DNA of 64,000 nt from Lactobacillus colini (lineage in GTDB: Bacteria; Bacillota; Bacilli; Lactobacillales; Lactobacillaceae), in NCBI RefSeq assembly GCF_017874575.1, contig NZ_JAGGLU010000011.1:1-64000 (forward strand), written 5' to 3'. Shown in pieces: positions 50,953-61,004 of this stretch. The position numbers and the translations under genes are program-made. The notes under the pieces are model-generated. The model saw only the letters and a program-made list of their open reading frames with translations. It did not search any database and was not told the origin of the DNA. Numbering within the stretch: the stretch's first letter is position 1; every line of letters starts with the position of its first letter.

Positions 50953-52315
50953 TATTTTTCAAAATCCAAAGTTAAGGTCAGAATTAAGAACTGGTCTCGA
51001 AAAAATTAATTTTAAAAAGCCAACTGAAGTACAAGAAAAAGTTATTCCAGAGATTTTAAATTCCAAAAATGTAGTAGTTCAAGCTGCAACTGGTTCTGGT
51101 AAGACCCATGCTTATTTAATTCCTATCTTGAATACGATTGACGATCAAGTACCCGTAACTCAAGCAGTCGTAACTGCTCCTAGTCGTGAACTAGCTACTC
51201 AGTTATATAAGGTTGCTCGTCAATTGAGGGATAATAGCGATTTAAATATTTCTATTGAATACCTTGGTGGCGGAAATGACCGTAATCGCCAAATTGAAAA
51301 AGCCGCAAGTAAATCTCCCCAACTTATAATTGCAACTCCGGGTAGATTACATGATTTTGCTTCTAAAAAGATTATTAATTTAGAAAACGTCAAAATCTTT
51401 ATTATTGATGAAGCAGATATGACACTTGACATGGGCTTTTTGCATCAAATGGATGAGGTTATTGCTAAATTAAATAAAAGCGTTACTCTAGGAGCTTTTT
51501 CTGCAACTATTCCAGTCAAGCTAGAGAATTTTTTGCGTAAGTATATGGCTAAGCCTGAATTCATCATTATTGATAATCCAGCAGTAATTGCGCCAACAAT
51601 TGTTAACGACTTAATTGATGTCGGCTCTAAAGACAAAAAACAATTGTTATACAAACTTTTAACTATGGGTCAGCCATATTTAGCCTTAGTTTTTGCTAAT
51701 ACTAAGAAGACAGTTGACGAATTAGCTGCCTATCTTGAAAGTCAAGGCTTAAAGATTGCTAAGATTCACGGTGGTATTACCGAAAGAGAACGTAAGCGAA
51801 TTATTCGCCAAGTCCGTCAAGGTCAATATCAATACGTAGTTGCCAGTGATTTAGCTGCGCGTGGCATTGATATTGAAGGTGTGAACTTAGTAATCAATTA
51901 TGAAATTCCTAAAGACTTGGAATTTGTTATTCACCGCATTGGTAGAACTGGTAGAAATAATTTACCAGGTCATGCAATTACATTAATTTACGATGATGAA
52001 ATGTCTGATATTGAAGACTTAGAAAAATTAGGCATTAGTTTTAACTTTAAAGAATTAAAGAATGGCGAGTTAATTGAAAGAACTCACTATCACCGCCGTG
52101 ATAATCGTCGTGTACGTAGTCAAAAGCTTGATAATCGTTTAGTTGGCATGGTCAAGAAAGCTAAGAAAAAGCGCAAGCCAGGCTACAAAAAGAAAATTAA
52201 ACAGGCAATTCAAAAAGACCGTCAACAAAAACGTAAGTTAGAAGAACGTCATCAAATGCGTAAAGCTAAGCGTAAGCGCAAGCGTGAACGGGATCGGGCA
52301 CGTAATAGTGAATAG
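50936..52315 (+). CDS. DEAD-box ATP-dependent RNA helicase (CshB-like)
   Basis: 459 aa. Q motif region, motif I AATGSGKTH, motif II IIDEADMTLDMGF, motif III SAT, motif V ASDLAARGIDI and motif VI HRIGRTGR. The C-terminal 70 residues are highly basic (KKAKKKRKPGYKKKIKQ... RKRKRERDRAR), an RNA-binding tail as in CshB. It likely acts in ribosome assembly or RNA turnover, especially in the cold. Confidence 0.95.
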   Translation: MTQTNNIFQNPKLRSELRTGLEKINFKKPTEVQEKVIPEILNSKNVVVQAATGSGKTHAYLIPILNTIDDQVPVTQAVVTAPSRELATQLYKVARQLRDNSDLNISIEYLGGGNDRNRQIEKAASKSPQLIIATPGRLHDFASKKIINLENVKIFIIDEADMTLDMGFLHQMDEVIAKLNKSVTLGAFSATIPVKLENFLRKYMAKPEFIIIDNPAVIAPTIVNDLIDVGSKDKKQLLYKLLTMGQPYLALVFANTKKTVDELAAYLESQGLKIAKIHGGITERERKRIIRQVRQGQYQYVVASDLAARGIDIEGVNLVINYEIPKDLEFVIHRIGRTGRNNLPGHAITLIYDDEMSDIEDLEKLGISFNFKELKNGELIERTHYHRRDNRRVRSQKLDNRLVGMVKKAKKKRKPGYKKKIKQAIQKDRQQKRKLEERHQMRKAKRKRKRERDRARNSE

Positions 52316-52349
52316 CTTTTAAAAATAAAAAATTTGTAGTAAAATAAGT

Positions 52350-52538
52350 GAAGTTTAGGATATGTTCTTGTCAACAAAACTTCAAAGAGAAGATCAGATG
52401 GTGAGAAAGGTCTAGTTTTGTTTCAAGAATGCTCCCTAAATCTTAAATAACGAAATAAATATCAAGAGGTAACAAGCACTGTTGCAATCAAGGTGGTACC
52501 GCGCATGAAGCGTCCTTGTATTAGCAATAGTGTTTTTA
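52350..52538 (+). promoter_or_regulatory. T-box riboswitch (tRNA-Ala) controlling alaS
   Basis: The leader shows Stem I closed by TTTAGG and CCCTAAA, with a GCT specifier at 52431-52433 on its 3' side and AGATGGTGAGAAAGG in its middle. The T-box AGGTGGTACCGCG (52491-52503) binds the uncharged tRNA acceptor end. The competing terminator pairs AAGCACTGTTGC...CAAGG with CCTTG...GCAATAGTGTT (ending near 52531) before TTTTT. Uncharged tRNA-Ala would prevent termination and induce alaS. Confidence 0.92.
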
Positions 52539-52559
52539 TATTTTATTAGGAGATCAGCA

Positions 52560-55208
52560 ATGAAAGAATTGACTAGCTCACAAGTTCGTCAAATGTTTTT
52601 AGACTTTTTTAAAGAAAAAGGTCACATGGTAATGCCAAGTGCTTCTTTGATTCCACAAGATGACCCAACTTTGCTGTGGATTAATTCTGGTGTTGCTACA
52701 ATGAAGAAGTACTTTGATGGTTCAGTTGTACCTAAGAATCATCGTATTACTTCTTCTCAAAAGTCAATTAGAACTAATGATATTGAAAATGTTGGTAAAA
52801 CAGCACGTCACCAAACTTTCTTTGAAATGTTGGGTAACTTTTCAGTTGGTGATTACTTTAAAAAAGAAGTTATTCCTTGGGCATGGGAATTTTTAACTAG
52901 TCCAAAATGGTTAGGTTTAGATCCAAATAAGCTATATGTAACTGTTTATCCAAAAGATACTGAAGCATATCGTTTATGGCATGAAGTTGTTGGTTTGCCT
53001 GCAGACCACATTGTTAAGTTAGAAGATAACTTCTGGGATATTGGTGAAGGTCCGTGTGGTCCAGATTCAGAAATCTTTTATGATCGTGGTCAAGAAAACA
53101 ATGACGTTGCCGAAGATGATCCAGAAAACTTCCCCGGCGGTGAAAATGCACGTTATCTTGAAATTTGGAATATCGTATTTTCACAATTTAATCACTTGCC
53201 AAATGGTAAATATGTTGACCAACCACATAAGAACATTGATACCGGTATGGGATTGGAACGTGTTGTTTCAATTATTCAAGATGCACCAACTAACTTTGAA
53301 ACAGACTTGTTCATGCCAATTATTCGTGAAACTGAAAAGTTAAGTGATGGTAAGTCATATGGCAAGGTTAAGGAAGATGATGTTGCCTTTAAGATTATTG
53401 CAGACCACATTCGCGCTGTAAGTTTTGCCATTGCAGATGGTGCTCTGCCATCTAATTCAGGACGTGGCTATGTTTTGCGTCGCTTAATTAGACGAGCAGA
53501 CTTAAATGGTCAACGCTTAGGTATTAAAGGGGCCTTCTTATATAAGTTAGTACCTATAGTTGGCGAGATTATGAAGAGCCATTATCCAGAAGTCACTGAC
53601 CAACAATCATTTATTCAAAAAGTAATCAAGAATGAAGAAGAACGCTTCCAAGTTACGCTTTCATCTGGTCTGAACTTGCTTGATAATTTAATTGCAGAAG
53701 CTAAGAACAGCAATGAAAAGACTATCTCTGGTAAGGATGCTTTTAAGTTATTCGATACTTATGGCTTCCCATACGAATTAACATTTGAAGCGGCTCAAGA
53801 CGCTGGCTTAAGGGTTGACAAAGACGGCTTTGACGAAGAAATGAAAGCCCAAAAAGAACGTGCTCGTAAAGCTCGTGGTAATTTGCAATCAATGGGTTCA
53901 CAAGATGAAACCTTAATGAATATTAAGGACAAGAGTGAATTTGAGTATGGCGTTTTAGAAGAAAAACATGCCAAATTAATTGATATTGTTGTAGATGATG
54001 AGCTAGTTGATAGCGCTGATGGTGAAACTGCAACTTTAATCTTTGATAAGACACCATTTTATGCTGAACGCGGTGGTCAAGTAGCAGATCATGGTGAAAT
54101 TTTAAATCAAAAAGGTGAATTAGTTGCTCGCGTAACCGATGTACAACATGCGCCTAATGATCAAAACTTGCACTTTGTAGATATTGTTTTACCTCTTAAT
54201 AAGGGTGAAGAATATGTTCTTAAGGTTGATCAGAAGCGTCGTCGAGGCTTGAAGCACAACCATACTGCCACTCACTTGCTCCATGCAGCTCTTCGTGAAG
54301 TTTTAGGTACTCACACTCATCAGGCAGGCTCTTTAGTTGAACCTGATTACTTAAGATTTGACTTTACTAGTTTAGAGCCAATGACTAAGAAAGAAATTGC
54401 TGCTGTTGAAAAGTTAGTCAACGAAAAAATCTGGCAAGAAATTCCAGTTAAAACTACAGTAACTGATCCAGATACCGGTTTGAAGATGGGCGCCTTAGCT
54501 TTATTTGGTGAGAAGTACGGTGACAGTGTTCGTGTTGTCCAAATTGATGACTTTTCAACTGAATTCTGTGGTGGTACTCACTGTGAAAATACTGACCAAA
54601 TTGGAATGTTAAAGATTGTTTCTGAATCAGCTGTTGGTGCAGGAACCCGTAGAATTATTGCTGTAACAGGTCCTCAAGCCTATAACTATGTAACTGAACG
54701 TGATAATATCTTAAAGGCTATTCAAGAGGAAGTTAAGGCAACTAAGGTTGAAGATGTAGAATCTAAGATTGATTCAATTGAATCTGACTTACGCAATAGC
54801 CAAAAAGAAGTTGAGCAATTAAAGGCACAAATCAACCAAGCTAAGGCTGGCGACTTATTTAATGACGTCAAGCAAGTAAAAGATTTAACCGTAATTGCTA
54901 AATTAGCTGATGTAGAAGGTATGAATGACTTACGTGAACTTTCAGATAATTGGAAGAGTGCTAATAAGTCTGATGTTTTGGTTTTAGGTGCCCAAATTGG
55001 CGCTAAGGCTAACATGATTATCAGTTTAGATGATAAGGCAATTAAGTTAGGTCTTAAGGCTGGTGACTTAATTAAAATTGCTGCCCCTATCTTTGGTGGT
55101 GGCGGCGGTGGTCGTCCTAATATGGCTCAAGCAGGTGGTAAAAATCCAGCTGGATTAAAGCAAGCTATTGCAAAAGTACTACAAGAAGTAGAAGATAAAC
55201 AAAATTAA
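52560..55208 (+). CDS. alaS: Alanine--tRNA ligase
   Basis: 882 aa class II synthetase. Motif 1/2/3 core (LLWINSGVATMKKYFDG; RHQTFFEMLGNFSVGDYF; GMGLERV), the editing domain with the four zinc-site residues (HTATHLLHAAL; CGGTHCENT), and the C-Ala domain with the glycine-rich GGGGGGRPNMAQAGG. ATG 52560 with AGGAGA upstream; the frame runs farther 5' into the T-box terminator. It heads the alaS-ireB-ruvX-DUF1292 cluster. Confidence 0.98.
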   Translation: MKELTSSQVRQMFLDFFKEKGHMVMPSASLIPQDDPTLLWINSGVATMKKYFDGSVVPKNHRITSSQKSIRTNDIENVGKTARHQTFFEMLGNFSVGDYFKKEVIPWAWEFLTSPKWLGLDPNKLYVTVYPKDTEAYRLWHEVVGLPADHIVKLEDNFWDIGEGPCGPDSEIFYDRGQENNDVAEDDPENFPGGENARYLEIWNIVFSQFNHLPNGKYVDQPHKNIDTGMGLERVVSIIQDAPTNFETDLFMPIIRETEKLSDGKSYGKVKEDDVAFKIIADHIRAVSFAIADGALPSNSGRGYVLRRLIRRADLNGQRLGIKGAFLYKLVPIVGEIMKSHYPEVTDQQSFIQKVIKNEEERFQVTLSSGLNLLDNLIAEAKNSNEKTISGKDAFKLFDTYGFPYELTFEAAQDAGLRVDKDGFDEEMKAQKERARKARGNLQSMGSQDETLMNIKDKSEFEYGVLEEKHAKLIDIVVDDELVDSADGETATLIFDKTPFYAERGGQVADHGEILNQKGELVARVTDVQHAPNDQNLHFVDIVLPLNKGEEYVLKVDQKRRRGLKHNHTATHLLHAALREVLGTHTHQAGSLVEPDYLRFDFTSLEPMTKKEIAAVEKLVNEKIWQEIPVKTTVTDPDTGLKMGALALFGEKYGDSVRVVQIDDFSTEFCGGTHCENTDQIGMLKIVSESAVGAGTRRIIAVTGPQAYNYVTERDNILKAIQEEVKATKVEDVESKIDSIESDLRNSQKEVEQLKAQINQAKAGDLFNDVKQVKDLTVIAKLADVEGMNDLRELSDNWKSANKSDVLVLGAQIGAKANMIISLDDKAIKLGLKAGDLIKIAAPIFGGGGGGRPNMAQAGGKNPAGLKQAIAKVLQEVEDKQN

Positions 55209-55260
55209 TTGAGTTAAGTTCATATTTCAAGTAAAATTAGGAGGATAGGAGGAATTTTTT

Positions 55261-55518
55261 ATGAGTTCGCTAGACAAGACAATGCACTTCGACTTTAATC
55301 AAAATAAGGGTAAGAATGTATACGATACTTTGCAGGATGTATATGCTGCATTGGAAGAGAAGGGATATAACCCAATTAACCAAATTGTGGGCTACTTACT
55401 TTCCGGCGACCCAGCATATATTCCTCGTCACAATGATGCCCGTAATTTGATCTTGAAGCACGAACGTGATGAAATTATTGAAGAATTAGTAAAGAGCTAT
55501 TTAGGAAAAGATAAGTAA
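55261..55518 (+). CDS. IreB/ReoM-family regulatory phosphoprotein
   Basis: 85 aa, formerly DUF965. The N-terminal part contains the Thr site ([11 protein letters not shown]) phosphorylated by the Ser/Thr kinase IreK/PrkA. The [19 protein letters not shown] stretch is the family signature. In Listeria and Enterococcus it controls MurA turnover and cephalosporin tolerance. AGGAGG precedes ATG 55261, and the stop overlaps ruvX by one base. Confidence 0.93.
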   Translation: MSSLDKTMHFDFNQNKGKNVYDTLQDVYAALEEKGYNPINQIVGYLLSGDPAYIPRHNDARNLILKHERDEIIEELVKSYLGKDK

Positions 55519-55946
55519 TGCGACTACTAGGTTTAGATATCGGCAGTAAGACTGTAGGAGTAGCTATAAGTGATCCTTTGGGAATTACTGCTCAGGAAGT
55601 TGAAACGATTCCAATTGATGAATCTAAATTTAACTTTGGAATGCGCCGTATTCGACGACTAGTTCGAGAATATAATGTAGATGGTTTTGTATTAGGGCTG
55701 CCTAAGAATATGGACGGCAGTGAAGGACGTTCAGTGCAGCGAAGTCGCAACTATGGTAAGCGTTTAGAGGCTAAGTTTGGCTTGCCGATCCATTATAGTG
55801 ATGAGCGCTTGACTACTATTGAAGCAAATCGCATTTTAGTTGAGCAGGCGGGGATGCATGACCGCCATGATCGTAAGAAGGTCATCGATCAAATGGCTGC
55901 AGTACTAATTTTACAAAATTATTTAGAGACAATACGAAAGGATTAG
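55518..55946 (+). CDS. ruvX: Holliday junction resolvase-like protein RuvX/YqgF
   Basis: 142-aa RNase H-fold nuclease. LLGLDIGSKTVGVAISDPLG has the first metal Asp, LGLPKNMDGSEG the second region, and DERLTTIEANRIL and DRKKVIDQMAAVLILQNYL the last. It processes the 5' end of pre-16S rRNA in E. coli; the resolvase role is unproven. Confidence 0.95.
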   Translation: MRLLGLDIGSKTVGVAISDPLGITAQEVETIPIDESKFNFGMRRIRRLVREYNVDGFVLGLPKNMDGSEGRSVQRSRNYGKRLEAKFGLPIHYSDERLTTIEANRILVEQAGMHDRHDRKKVIDQMAAVLILQNYLETIRKD

Positions 55947-55948
55947 AT

Positions 55949-56260
55949 ATGAGCGAAAAGTTAAACGTAGACCAAATGGATAGTCAAATTACTTTGATTG
56001 ATGAAGATGGCAATGAAGAGTTATTTGATGTTCTCTTTACCTTTACATCTGATGACTATGGCAAGTCATATGTATTGCTATATCCAGATGCTGTGGGTGA
56101 AGGAGAAGATGTCGAAGTTCAAGCTTTCAGTTATGATGCAGATGAAGATGGCGAGGTAACTAGCTCTGATTTGCATGAAATTGAAGATGATGATGAATGG
56201 AATATGGTTCAAGGTGTCTTGAATACTTTTTTGTCAGATGAACGCTTGAGTGGTGAATAA
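55949..56260 (+). CDS. DUF1292 family protein
   Basis: 103 aa, strongly acidic (ITLIDEDGNEELFDVLFTF; EDVEVQAFSYDADEDGEV; IEDDDEWNMVQGVLNTF). Always found after ireB and ruvX in lactobacilli and bacilli. Function unknown. Confidence 0.92.
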   Translation: MSEKLNVDQMDSQITLIDEDGNEELFDVLFTFTSDDYGKSYVLLYPDAVGEGEDVEVQAFSYDADEDGEVTSSDLHEIEDDDEWNMVQGVLNTFLSDERLSGE

Positions 56261-56265
56261 CCTTC

Positions 56266-56297
56266 AAAAAAAGACTGGCTTAGCTAGTCTTTTTTTG
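56266..56297 (+). terminator. Terminator of the alaS-DUF1292 cluster
   Basis: AGACTGGC (56272-56279) pairs with GCTAGTCT (56283-56290) with one G-T pair, flanked by A-run and T-run. Confidence 0.8.
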
Positions 56298-56312
56298 CAT
56301 AAAGGATGAATT

Positions 56313-56855
56313 ATGTTTTCTTTTTTCTTAATATTAGTTTTTATTTATTGCTGCTATGTAGGCTATCGACGTGGCTTAATTTATGAAGGAATGATGGCAG
56401 CTGGTTATTTAGTAAGCTTTATTATTGCCAGTTTGTTATACCGACCAATAGGGAATTTTTTAAGCATGTGGGTCCCTTACCCATCTGCTAGTGATAAGAG
56501 CACATTTGCTTTTTTTGATCAAACGACAGGCTTGACTTTAGATAAGTCTTTCTATGCTGCAGTTGGCTTTACGGCAATATTACTAGTTTGCTTTTTGATA
56601 TGGCGGCTAGTTATGGTTGGCTTTGATAATATACAATATGCTGATGTAACCCCAGCGATTAATATCTGGGGTAGTGTATTGGTAGCCTTAATTGTTACAG
56701 CAATTACTTTATGTTTGTTATTGTTTATTTTAGCTACGATTCCTTCAGATCCTTTGCAAAGCGCCTTAGGACACTCTTTATTAGCGAATAGTATTTTGCG
56801 ATATTCTCCAGGAATCTCAAGCTTATTTACGCATTTGTTTATAACATCAGTTTAA
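56313..56855 (+). CDS. CvpA-family membrane protein
   Basis: 180 aa with about four helices (FSFFLILVFIYCCYVGYRRG; VSFIIASLLYRPIG; AVGFTAILLVCFLIWRLVMV; LVALIVTAITLCLLLFILATI). Matches the CvpA/colicin-V-production-like family in fold and in its position before mutS2. Role unclear; the family is tied to envelope stress and biofilm. Confidence 0.85.
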   Translation: MFSFFLILVFIYCCYVGYRRGLIYEGMMAAGYLVSFIIASLLYRPIGNFLSMWVPYPSASDKSTFAFFDQTTGLTLDKSFYAAVGFTAILLVCFLIWRLVMVGFDNIQYADVTPAINIWGSVLVALIVTAITLCLLLFILATIPSDPLQSALGHSLLANSILRYSPGISSLFTHLFITSV

Positions 56856-56859
56856 GAAG

Positions 56860-56886
56860 AGGTCCCCAGGTAAGGGACCTTTTTGT
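56860..56886 (+). terminator. Hairpin between cvpA and mutS2
   Basis: AGGTCCC (56860-56866) pairs with GGGACCT (56874-56880), followed by TTTTTG. The T-run overlaps the mutS2 ribosome-binding region, so partial read-through is likely. Confidence 0.75.
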
Positions 56887-56898
56887 TAGGTGAAAATA

Positions 56899-59262
56899 AT
56901 GAATTCAAAAATTATTGAAAAATTAGAATATAAAAATATTACTCAACAGCTTAGTAATTATGCAATTACTACCCCTGCAAAGAAAATGTCACTTGAGCTA
57001 TTGCCAAGCAGTGACTATGATGCTGTTAAACAGGCAATAGCCCAGACAAGAGTCTTATCTAATATTCTACGTATTAAGGGACCTTTGCCATTAACGGATT
57101 TTAATGATGTTCGGCCAAGTGTTAAACGCTTAAAAGTTAAGGCTGACTTAAATGCCAAAGAATTAGGCAATATCTTGTTGATTTTAAGTTTGGCTAGGGA
57201 TGTAGATAGGTTCACCAGTGATTTAAAAGAGCGTGAGATTGAAGTAGATCCAATTAGCAATTTTCTTGAAAATTTGGATATTTCAGAGGATTTATTGCAC
57301 CAATTAAGTCAAGCTCTTGAATTTGATGGGACGCTTTTAGATACAGCATCTTCAGAATTAGCTAGAATACGCCATGATATGCAAGCTAATGAAATTGAAA
57401 TCAAAAATCGAATGGAAGGATATATCAAGGGCAGCTCTAGTCAATATCTTTCAGAAGGTATTGTAACCATTAGGGATGGACGTTATGTAATTCCTGTTAA
57501 GCAAGAATACAAAAATAAATTTGGTGGTGTAGTGCACGATCAAAGTGCCAGTGGTCAGACGCTCTTTATTGAACCACAAGCTGTTTTAAGCTTGAATAAT
57601 CGTCAACAGAATCTATTAGCGCAAGAACACCAAGAAATTAGACGAATTTTAAGACATTTATCTGAGCTAGCACGTGACTATCAGGATGAGATCTTAGCTA
57701 ATGCTCAAGCTTTAGTTAAGTTAGATTTTTTGAGTGCTAAAAGCAAGTTAGCTAAGGCAATGAAGGCGACTGAGCCAATCCTAAATAAGAATCATCAGGT
57801 AAAAATGCGACAAGCAAGACATCCCTTAATTGATCCACAAAAAGTTGTTGCTAACGACATTGAACTAGGTTTAAGTTTTGATACCATGCTAATTACAGGA
57901 CCTAACACAGGTGGTAAGACAATAACCTTAAAGACCTTGGGCTTGTTACAATTGATGGCCCAATCTGGCTTATTTGTAACCGCTCAAGAAGGCAGCCAAT
58001 TAGGAGTATTTAATGAAATTTATGCTGATATTGGTGATGAGCAATCAATTGAACAATCACTAAGTACTTTTTCTTCTCATATGGATCAAATTATCAGTAT
58101 CATGAAAAAAGTTAATAATCAAGATCTGGTATTGCTTGATGAATTAGGTGCTGGTACTGATCCAGAAGAAGGTGCAAGCTTAGCTATCTCTATTCTTGAT
58201 TATTTGCGCGATACAGGCGCTAAAATAGCTATTACGACTCATTACCCAGAGTTGAAGCTTTACGGCTATAATCGTCCCAGAACTACAAATGCTTCAATGG
58301 AATTTGATATTAAGACTTTATCGCCAACTTATAAGTTGAGAATTGGAATTCCAGGTCAAAGTAATGCTTTTGCAATTGTGCGACAGCTAGGAATGAATGA
58401 TTCAGTTGTAAAAAATGCCGAAAGCTTAATTAAAGACGAAGATAACGATATTAACAAAATGATTGAGCGGTTGAGCCAGCAGACTAAAGATGCCGAATCT
58501 TATCGTCAGGAAATGATTGCTAACCTTAATCGTAGTATTAGCTTAAAGAAAAAACTTCAAGATGGACTTGATTGGTATAATCAACAAGTCAAAAAGCAAC
58601 TTGAACAAGCACAAAAGAAAACTGACGAGATGTTAGCTAATAAACGTAAAAAAGCAGACAAAATTATTAGTGATTTAGAGCAGCAACGTCGCGCGGGAGG
58701 TCAAGTTAAGACTAATAAGGTTATTGAAGCTAAAGGCGGATTAAATGCTCTTGAACGTGAAAACAAAAATCTTATTCATAATAAGGTGCTTCAACGTGAG
58801 AAACGTCGTCACAATGTTAAGGTAGGAGACAGTGTTAAAGTTCTTTCTTATGGTCAAATGGGAACAGTGACTAAGAAGCTGGGTGACCATGATTATGAAG
58901 TTCAAATAGGAATATTGAAGGTAAAAGTTTCTGATCGTGATATTGAAAAATCAGCTGTGCCTAAGCCTAAAAAAGAGCAAGTATCAGTTCGCTCATCACG
59001 TGGTTTGCGCTCTAATAATGTTCGCAGTGAGCTAGATTTGCGTGGTCAACGTTATGAGGAAGCCTTAACCAACTTAGACCGTTATATTGATTCAGCACTT
59101 TTGGCAGGGTTGAGCACAGTTACAATCATTCACGGTATCGGAACTGGCGCAATTAGAACAGGTGTCCAAAAATTTCTTAAGCGCAATCGACATGTAAAGG
59201 ATTTCGATTTTGCACCGGCAAATGAAGGCGGAACTGGTGCAACAATTGTTCACTTTAAATAA
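56899..59262 (+). CDS. mutS2: Endonuclease MutS2 / ribosome rescue factor
   Basis: 787 aa. Lacks the mismatch-reading domain of MutS; ATPase Walker A ITGPNTGGKTITLKT, Walker B VLLDELGAGTDPEEGA, a long coiled coil (about 500-630) with KOW-like stretch (GQMGTVTKKLGDHDYEVQIG), and a C-terminal Smr domain (LDLRGQRYEEALTNLD; IIHGIGTGAIRTGVQKFL). In Bacillus it splits collided ribosomes (RqcU). Start at ATG 56899, after TAGGTGA. Confidence 0.96.
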   Translation: MNSKIIEKLEYKNITQQLSNYAITTPAKKMSLELLPSSDYDAVKQAIAQTRVLSNILRIKGPLPLTDFNDVRPSVKRLKVKADLNAKELGNILLILSLARDVDRFTSDLKEREIEVDPISNFLENLDISEDLLHQLSQALEFDGTLLDTASSELARIRHDMQANEIEIKNRMEGYIKGSSSQYLSEGIVTIRDGRYVIPVKQEYKNKFGGVVHDQSASGQTLFIEPQAVLSLNNRQQNLLAQEHQEIRRILRHLSELARDYQDEILANAQALVKLDFLSAKSKLAKAMKATEPILNKNHQVKMRQARHPLIDPQKVVANDIELGLSFDTMLITGPNTGGKTITLKTLGLLQLMAQSGLFVTAQEGSQLGVFNEIYADIGDEQSIEQSLSTFSSHMDQIISIMKKVNNQDLVLLDELGAGTDPEEGASLAISILDYLRDTGAKIAITTHYPELKLYGYNRPRTTNASMEFDIKTLSPTYKLRIGIPGQSNAFAIVRQLGMNDSVVKNAESLIKDEDNDINKMIERLSQQTKDAESYRQEMIANLNRSISLKKKLQDGLDWYNQQVKKQLEQAQKKTDEMLANKRKKADKIISDLEQQRRAGGQVKTNKVIEAKGGLNALERENKNLIHNKVLQREKRRHNVKVGDSVKVLSYGQMGTVTKKLGDHDYEVQIGILKVKVSDRDIEKSAVPKPKKEQVSVRSSRGLRSNNVRSELDLRGQRYEEALTNLDRYIDSALLAGLSTVTIIHGIGTGAIRTGVQKFLKRNRHVKDFDFAPANEGGTGATIVHFK

Positions 59263-59338
59263 GCATATTACTTGCAAAAAGTAAGTATGCGATTTAAACT
59301 AATAATTAAGATTAAAGAAGTTTTGAGAGGTAATTACT

Positions 59339-59650
59339 ATGATTGATGAAATTACAGATGCAACTTTTGAAGAAGAAACTAGTGAAGGTGTCGTTTTAAC
59401 TGACTTTTGGGCTGTTTGGTGTGGTCCATGTAAGATGCAAACACCAGTAGTTGAACAATTGTCAGAAGAAATGGATGATGTTAAGTTTACTTCAATGGAC
59501 GTAGACAAGAACCAAGAAACAGCTAAGAATTTAGGAATTATGGCTATCCCTACTTTATTAATTAAAAAGGATGGTAAGATAGTTGACCGTTTAACCGGTT
59601 TTACTCCTAAGGAGAAATTAGCAAGTATCTTAGAACAATATACTGATTAA
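59339..59650 (+). CDS. trxA: Thioredoxin
   Basis: 103 aa. The active site WCGPC has Cys28 and Cys31; the cis-proline is in MAIPTLL. Reduces disulfides in the cytoplasm with thioredoxin reductase. GAGAGG lies upstream of ATG 59339. Confidence 0.97.
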   Translation: MIDEITDATFEEETSEGVVLTDFWAVWCGPCKMQTPVVEQLSEEMDDVKFTSMDVDKNQETAKNLGIMAIPTLLIKKDGKIVDRLTGFTPKEKLASILEQYTD

Positions 59651-59654
59651 ATAT

Positions 59655-59716
59655 AAAAGGCTTAGCATAAGTCAGTGTCTTAATTGATGACATTGGCATA
59701 ATGCTAAGCCTTTTTT
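59655..59716. terminator. Bidirectional terminator between trxA and the DUF2507 gene
   Basis: AAAAGGCTTAGCAT (59655-59668) pairs with ATGCTAAGCCTTTT (59701-59714), with A and T runs at both ends. Confidence 0.9.
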
Positions 59717-60113
59717 AATCAAATTGTGCAGTAATTTCAACATAGTGTTCTTTAGGGTGGACAGTTGCAGAGGCTTCAGTAACGTGACCGGAATGACGTT
59801 GAAGACATTCTGCAATAATTCCACTCTCTAGTGAAAATTCATGACTATCGCTGTCTAAACGATCAGAAACTGATTGTCCACTGAGTTTAAACAGGGAGTA
59901 GTGCTTTTTATTCTTTATTAGTTCTAAAGTGCCAAACTCAGCAGTATTGAAAAAATCAGTTAAATCTTCAATAGTTGAGAGGGCATACTTACGACTAATG
60001 TGCTTTCCTGCCCAATATAAAATCTCGCTATTATCTTTTCCTAAAATTGTCGGAAAGAGAAAGTCGCGATATAGTGAATTGATAAAGTAAATATGTTCTG
60101 TTGATTCTGTCAT
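59715..60113 (-). CDS. DUF2507 (YslB-like) family protein
   Basis: 132 aa, heme NO-binding-associated/V4R-like fold: LYRDFLFPTILGKDNSEILYWAGKHISRKY and FKLSGQSVSDRLDSDSHEFSLESGIIAECLQRHSG (in parts) match YslB-type proteins. I choose the ATG with complement 60111-60113 because AAAGGAA is about nine bases upstream; the ATG at 60122 is too close. Function unknown. Confidence 0.85.
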   Translation of the reverse strand: MTESTEHIYFINSLYRDFLFPTILGKDNSEILYWAGKHISRKYALSTIEDLTDFFNTAEFGTLELIKNKKHYSLFKLSGQSVSDRLDSDSHEFSLESGIIAECLQRHSGHVTEASATVHPKEHYVEITAQFD

Positions 60114-60210
60114 GCTATTCATTTCCTTTTGTGTTCTTTTGTATTTTAACCTAAAATGAGTACAGTAGAAAAGAGAATTTACAAAAATCTAACTATTAAA
60201 GGAGAATAAT

Positions 60211-60993
60211 ATGGATAATCGTCCAATTGGTGTATTAGATTCAGGTTCTGGTGGGTTAACTGTTTTAAAGAAAGTAATCGAAAAAATTCCCACTGAGTCA
60301 ACTGTTTTTATTGGCGATCAAGCTAATATGCCTTATGGTGATAAAAGCAGAGATGAAATTATCTCTTTAACTCGTGATAGTGTGAAGTTTCTTTTAAGTA
60401 AAGATGTTAAGTTAATTATTTTTGGCTGTAATACTGCAACAGCGGCTGCAATGTCAGTTATTCAAAAGGAAGTTCCAATGCAGATTATTGGAGTTATCCA
60501 ATCTGGGGCCCTAGCAGCTGCTAGAACCACTGCAACAGCTAAAGTAGCGGTTATTGCTACCCATGCAACGGTAGAAAGTCATTCATATCTTAAAGAGATT
60601 AAATTTAGAAATAATGATATTGAAGTTAAGGAATTTAGTGAACCAGCTCTGGCTCCTTTAGCTGAAGAAGATCCTGCAGAAGATATTAAACAGCAGGTAG
60701 TAGCTGAAAGTTTGGTCCCGTTGAAAAATATAGACTATGACACTTTGGTTTTGGGATGTACTCATTATCCATTGCTTCAAAAAGAAATCACAGAAGTAGT
60801 TGGCAAGGATAAGAAGATTGTTGATCCAGCTGACCAAGTAGCACAATATACTTACAATGTATTAAAACGTGATAGACTGTTTAGTCAAGGACCGGTTAAG
60901 CATGAATATTACACTACAGGGGATGCAGCTCACTTTGAGAAGCTAGCTCGTGACTGGATGAATGATAAGACACTTAAAGTGAAGCATGTATAG
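60211..60993 (+). CDS. murI: Glutamate racemase
   Basis: 260 aa. Makes D-glutamate for peptidoglycan. The two catalytic cysteines sit in FGCNTATAAA (Cys73 region) and LGCTHYPLL; GVLDSGSGGLTVLK begins the protein. AAAGGAG precedes ATG 60211. It is 11 bases from the XTP pyrophosphatase gene, the usual pair. Confidence 0.97.
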   Translation: MDNRPIGVLDSGSGGLTVLKKVIEKIPTESTVFIGDQANMPYGDKSRDEIISLTRDSVKFLLSKDVKLIIFGCNTATAAAMSVIQKEVPMQIIGVIQSGALAAARTTATAKVAVIATHATVESHSYLKEIKFRNNDIEVKEFSEPALAPLAEEDPAEDIKQQVVAESLVPLKNIDYDTLVLGCTHYPLLQKEITEVVGKDKKIVDPADQVAQYTYNVLKRDRLFSQGPVKHEYYTTGDAAHFEKLARDWMNDKTLKVKHV

Positions 60994-61004
60994 GAAGTGA
61001 AATT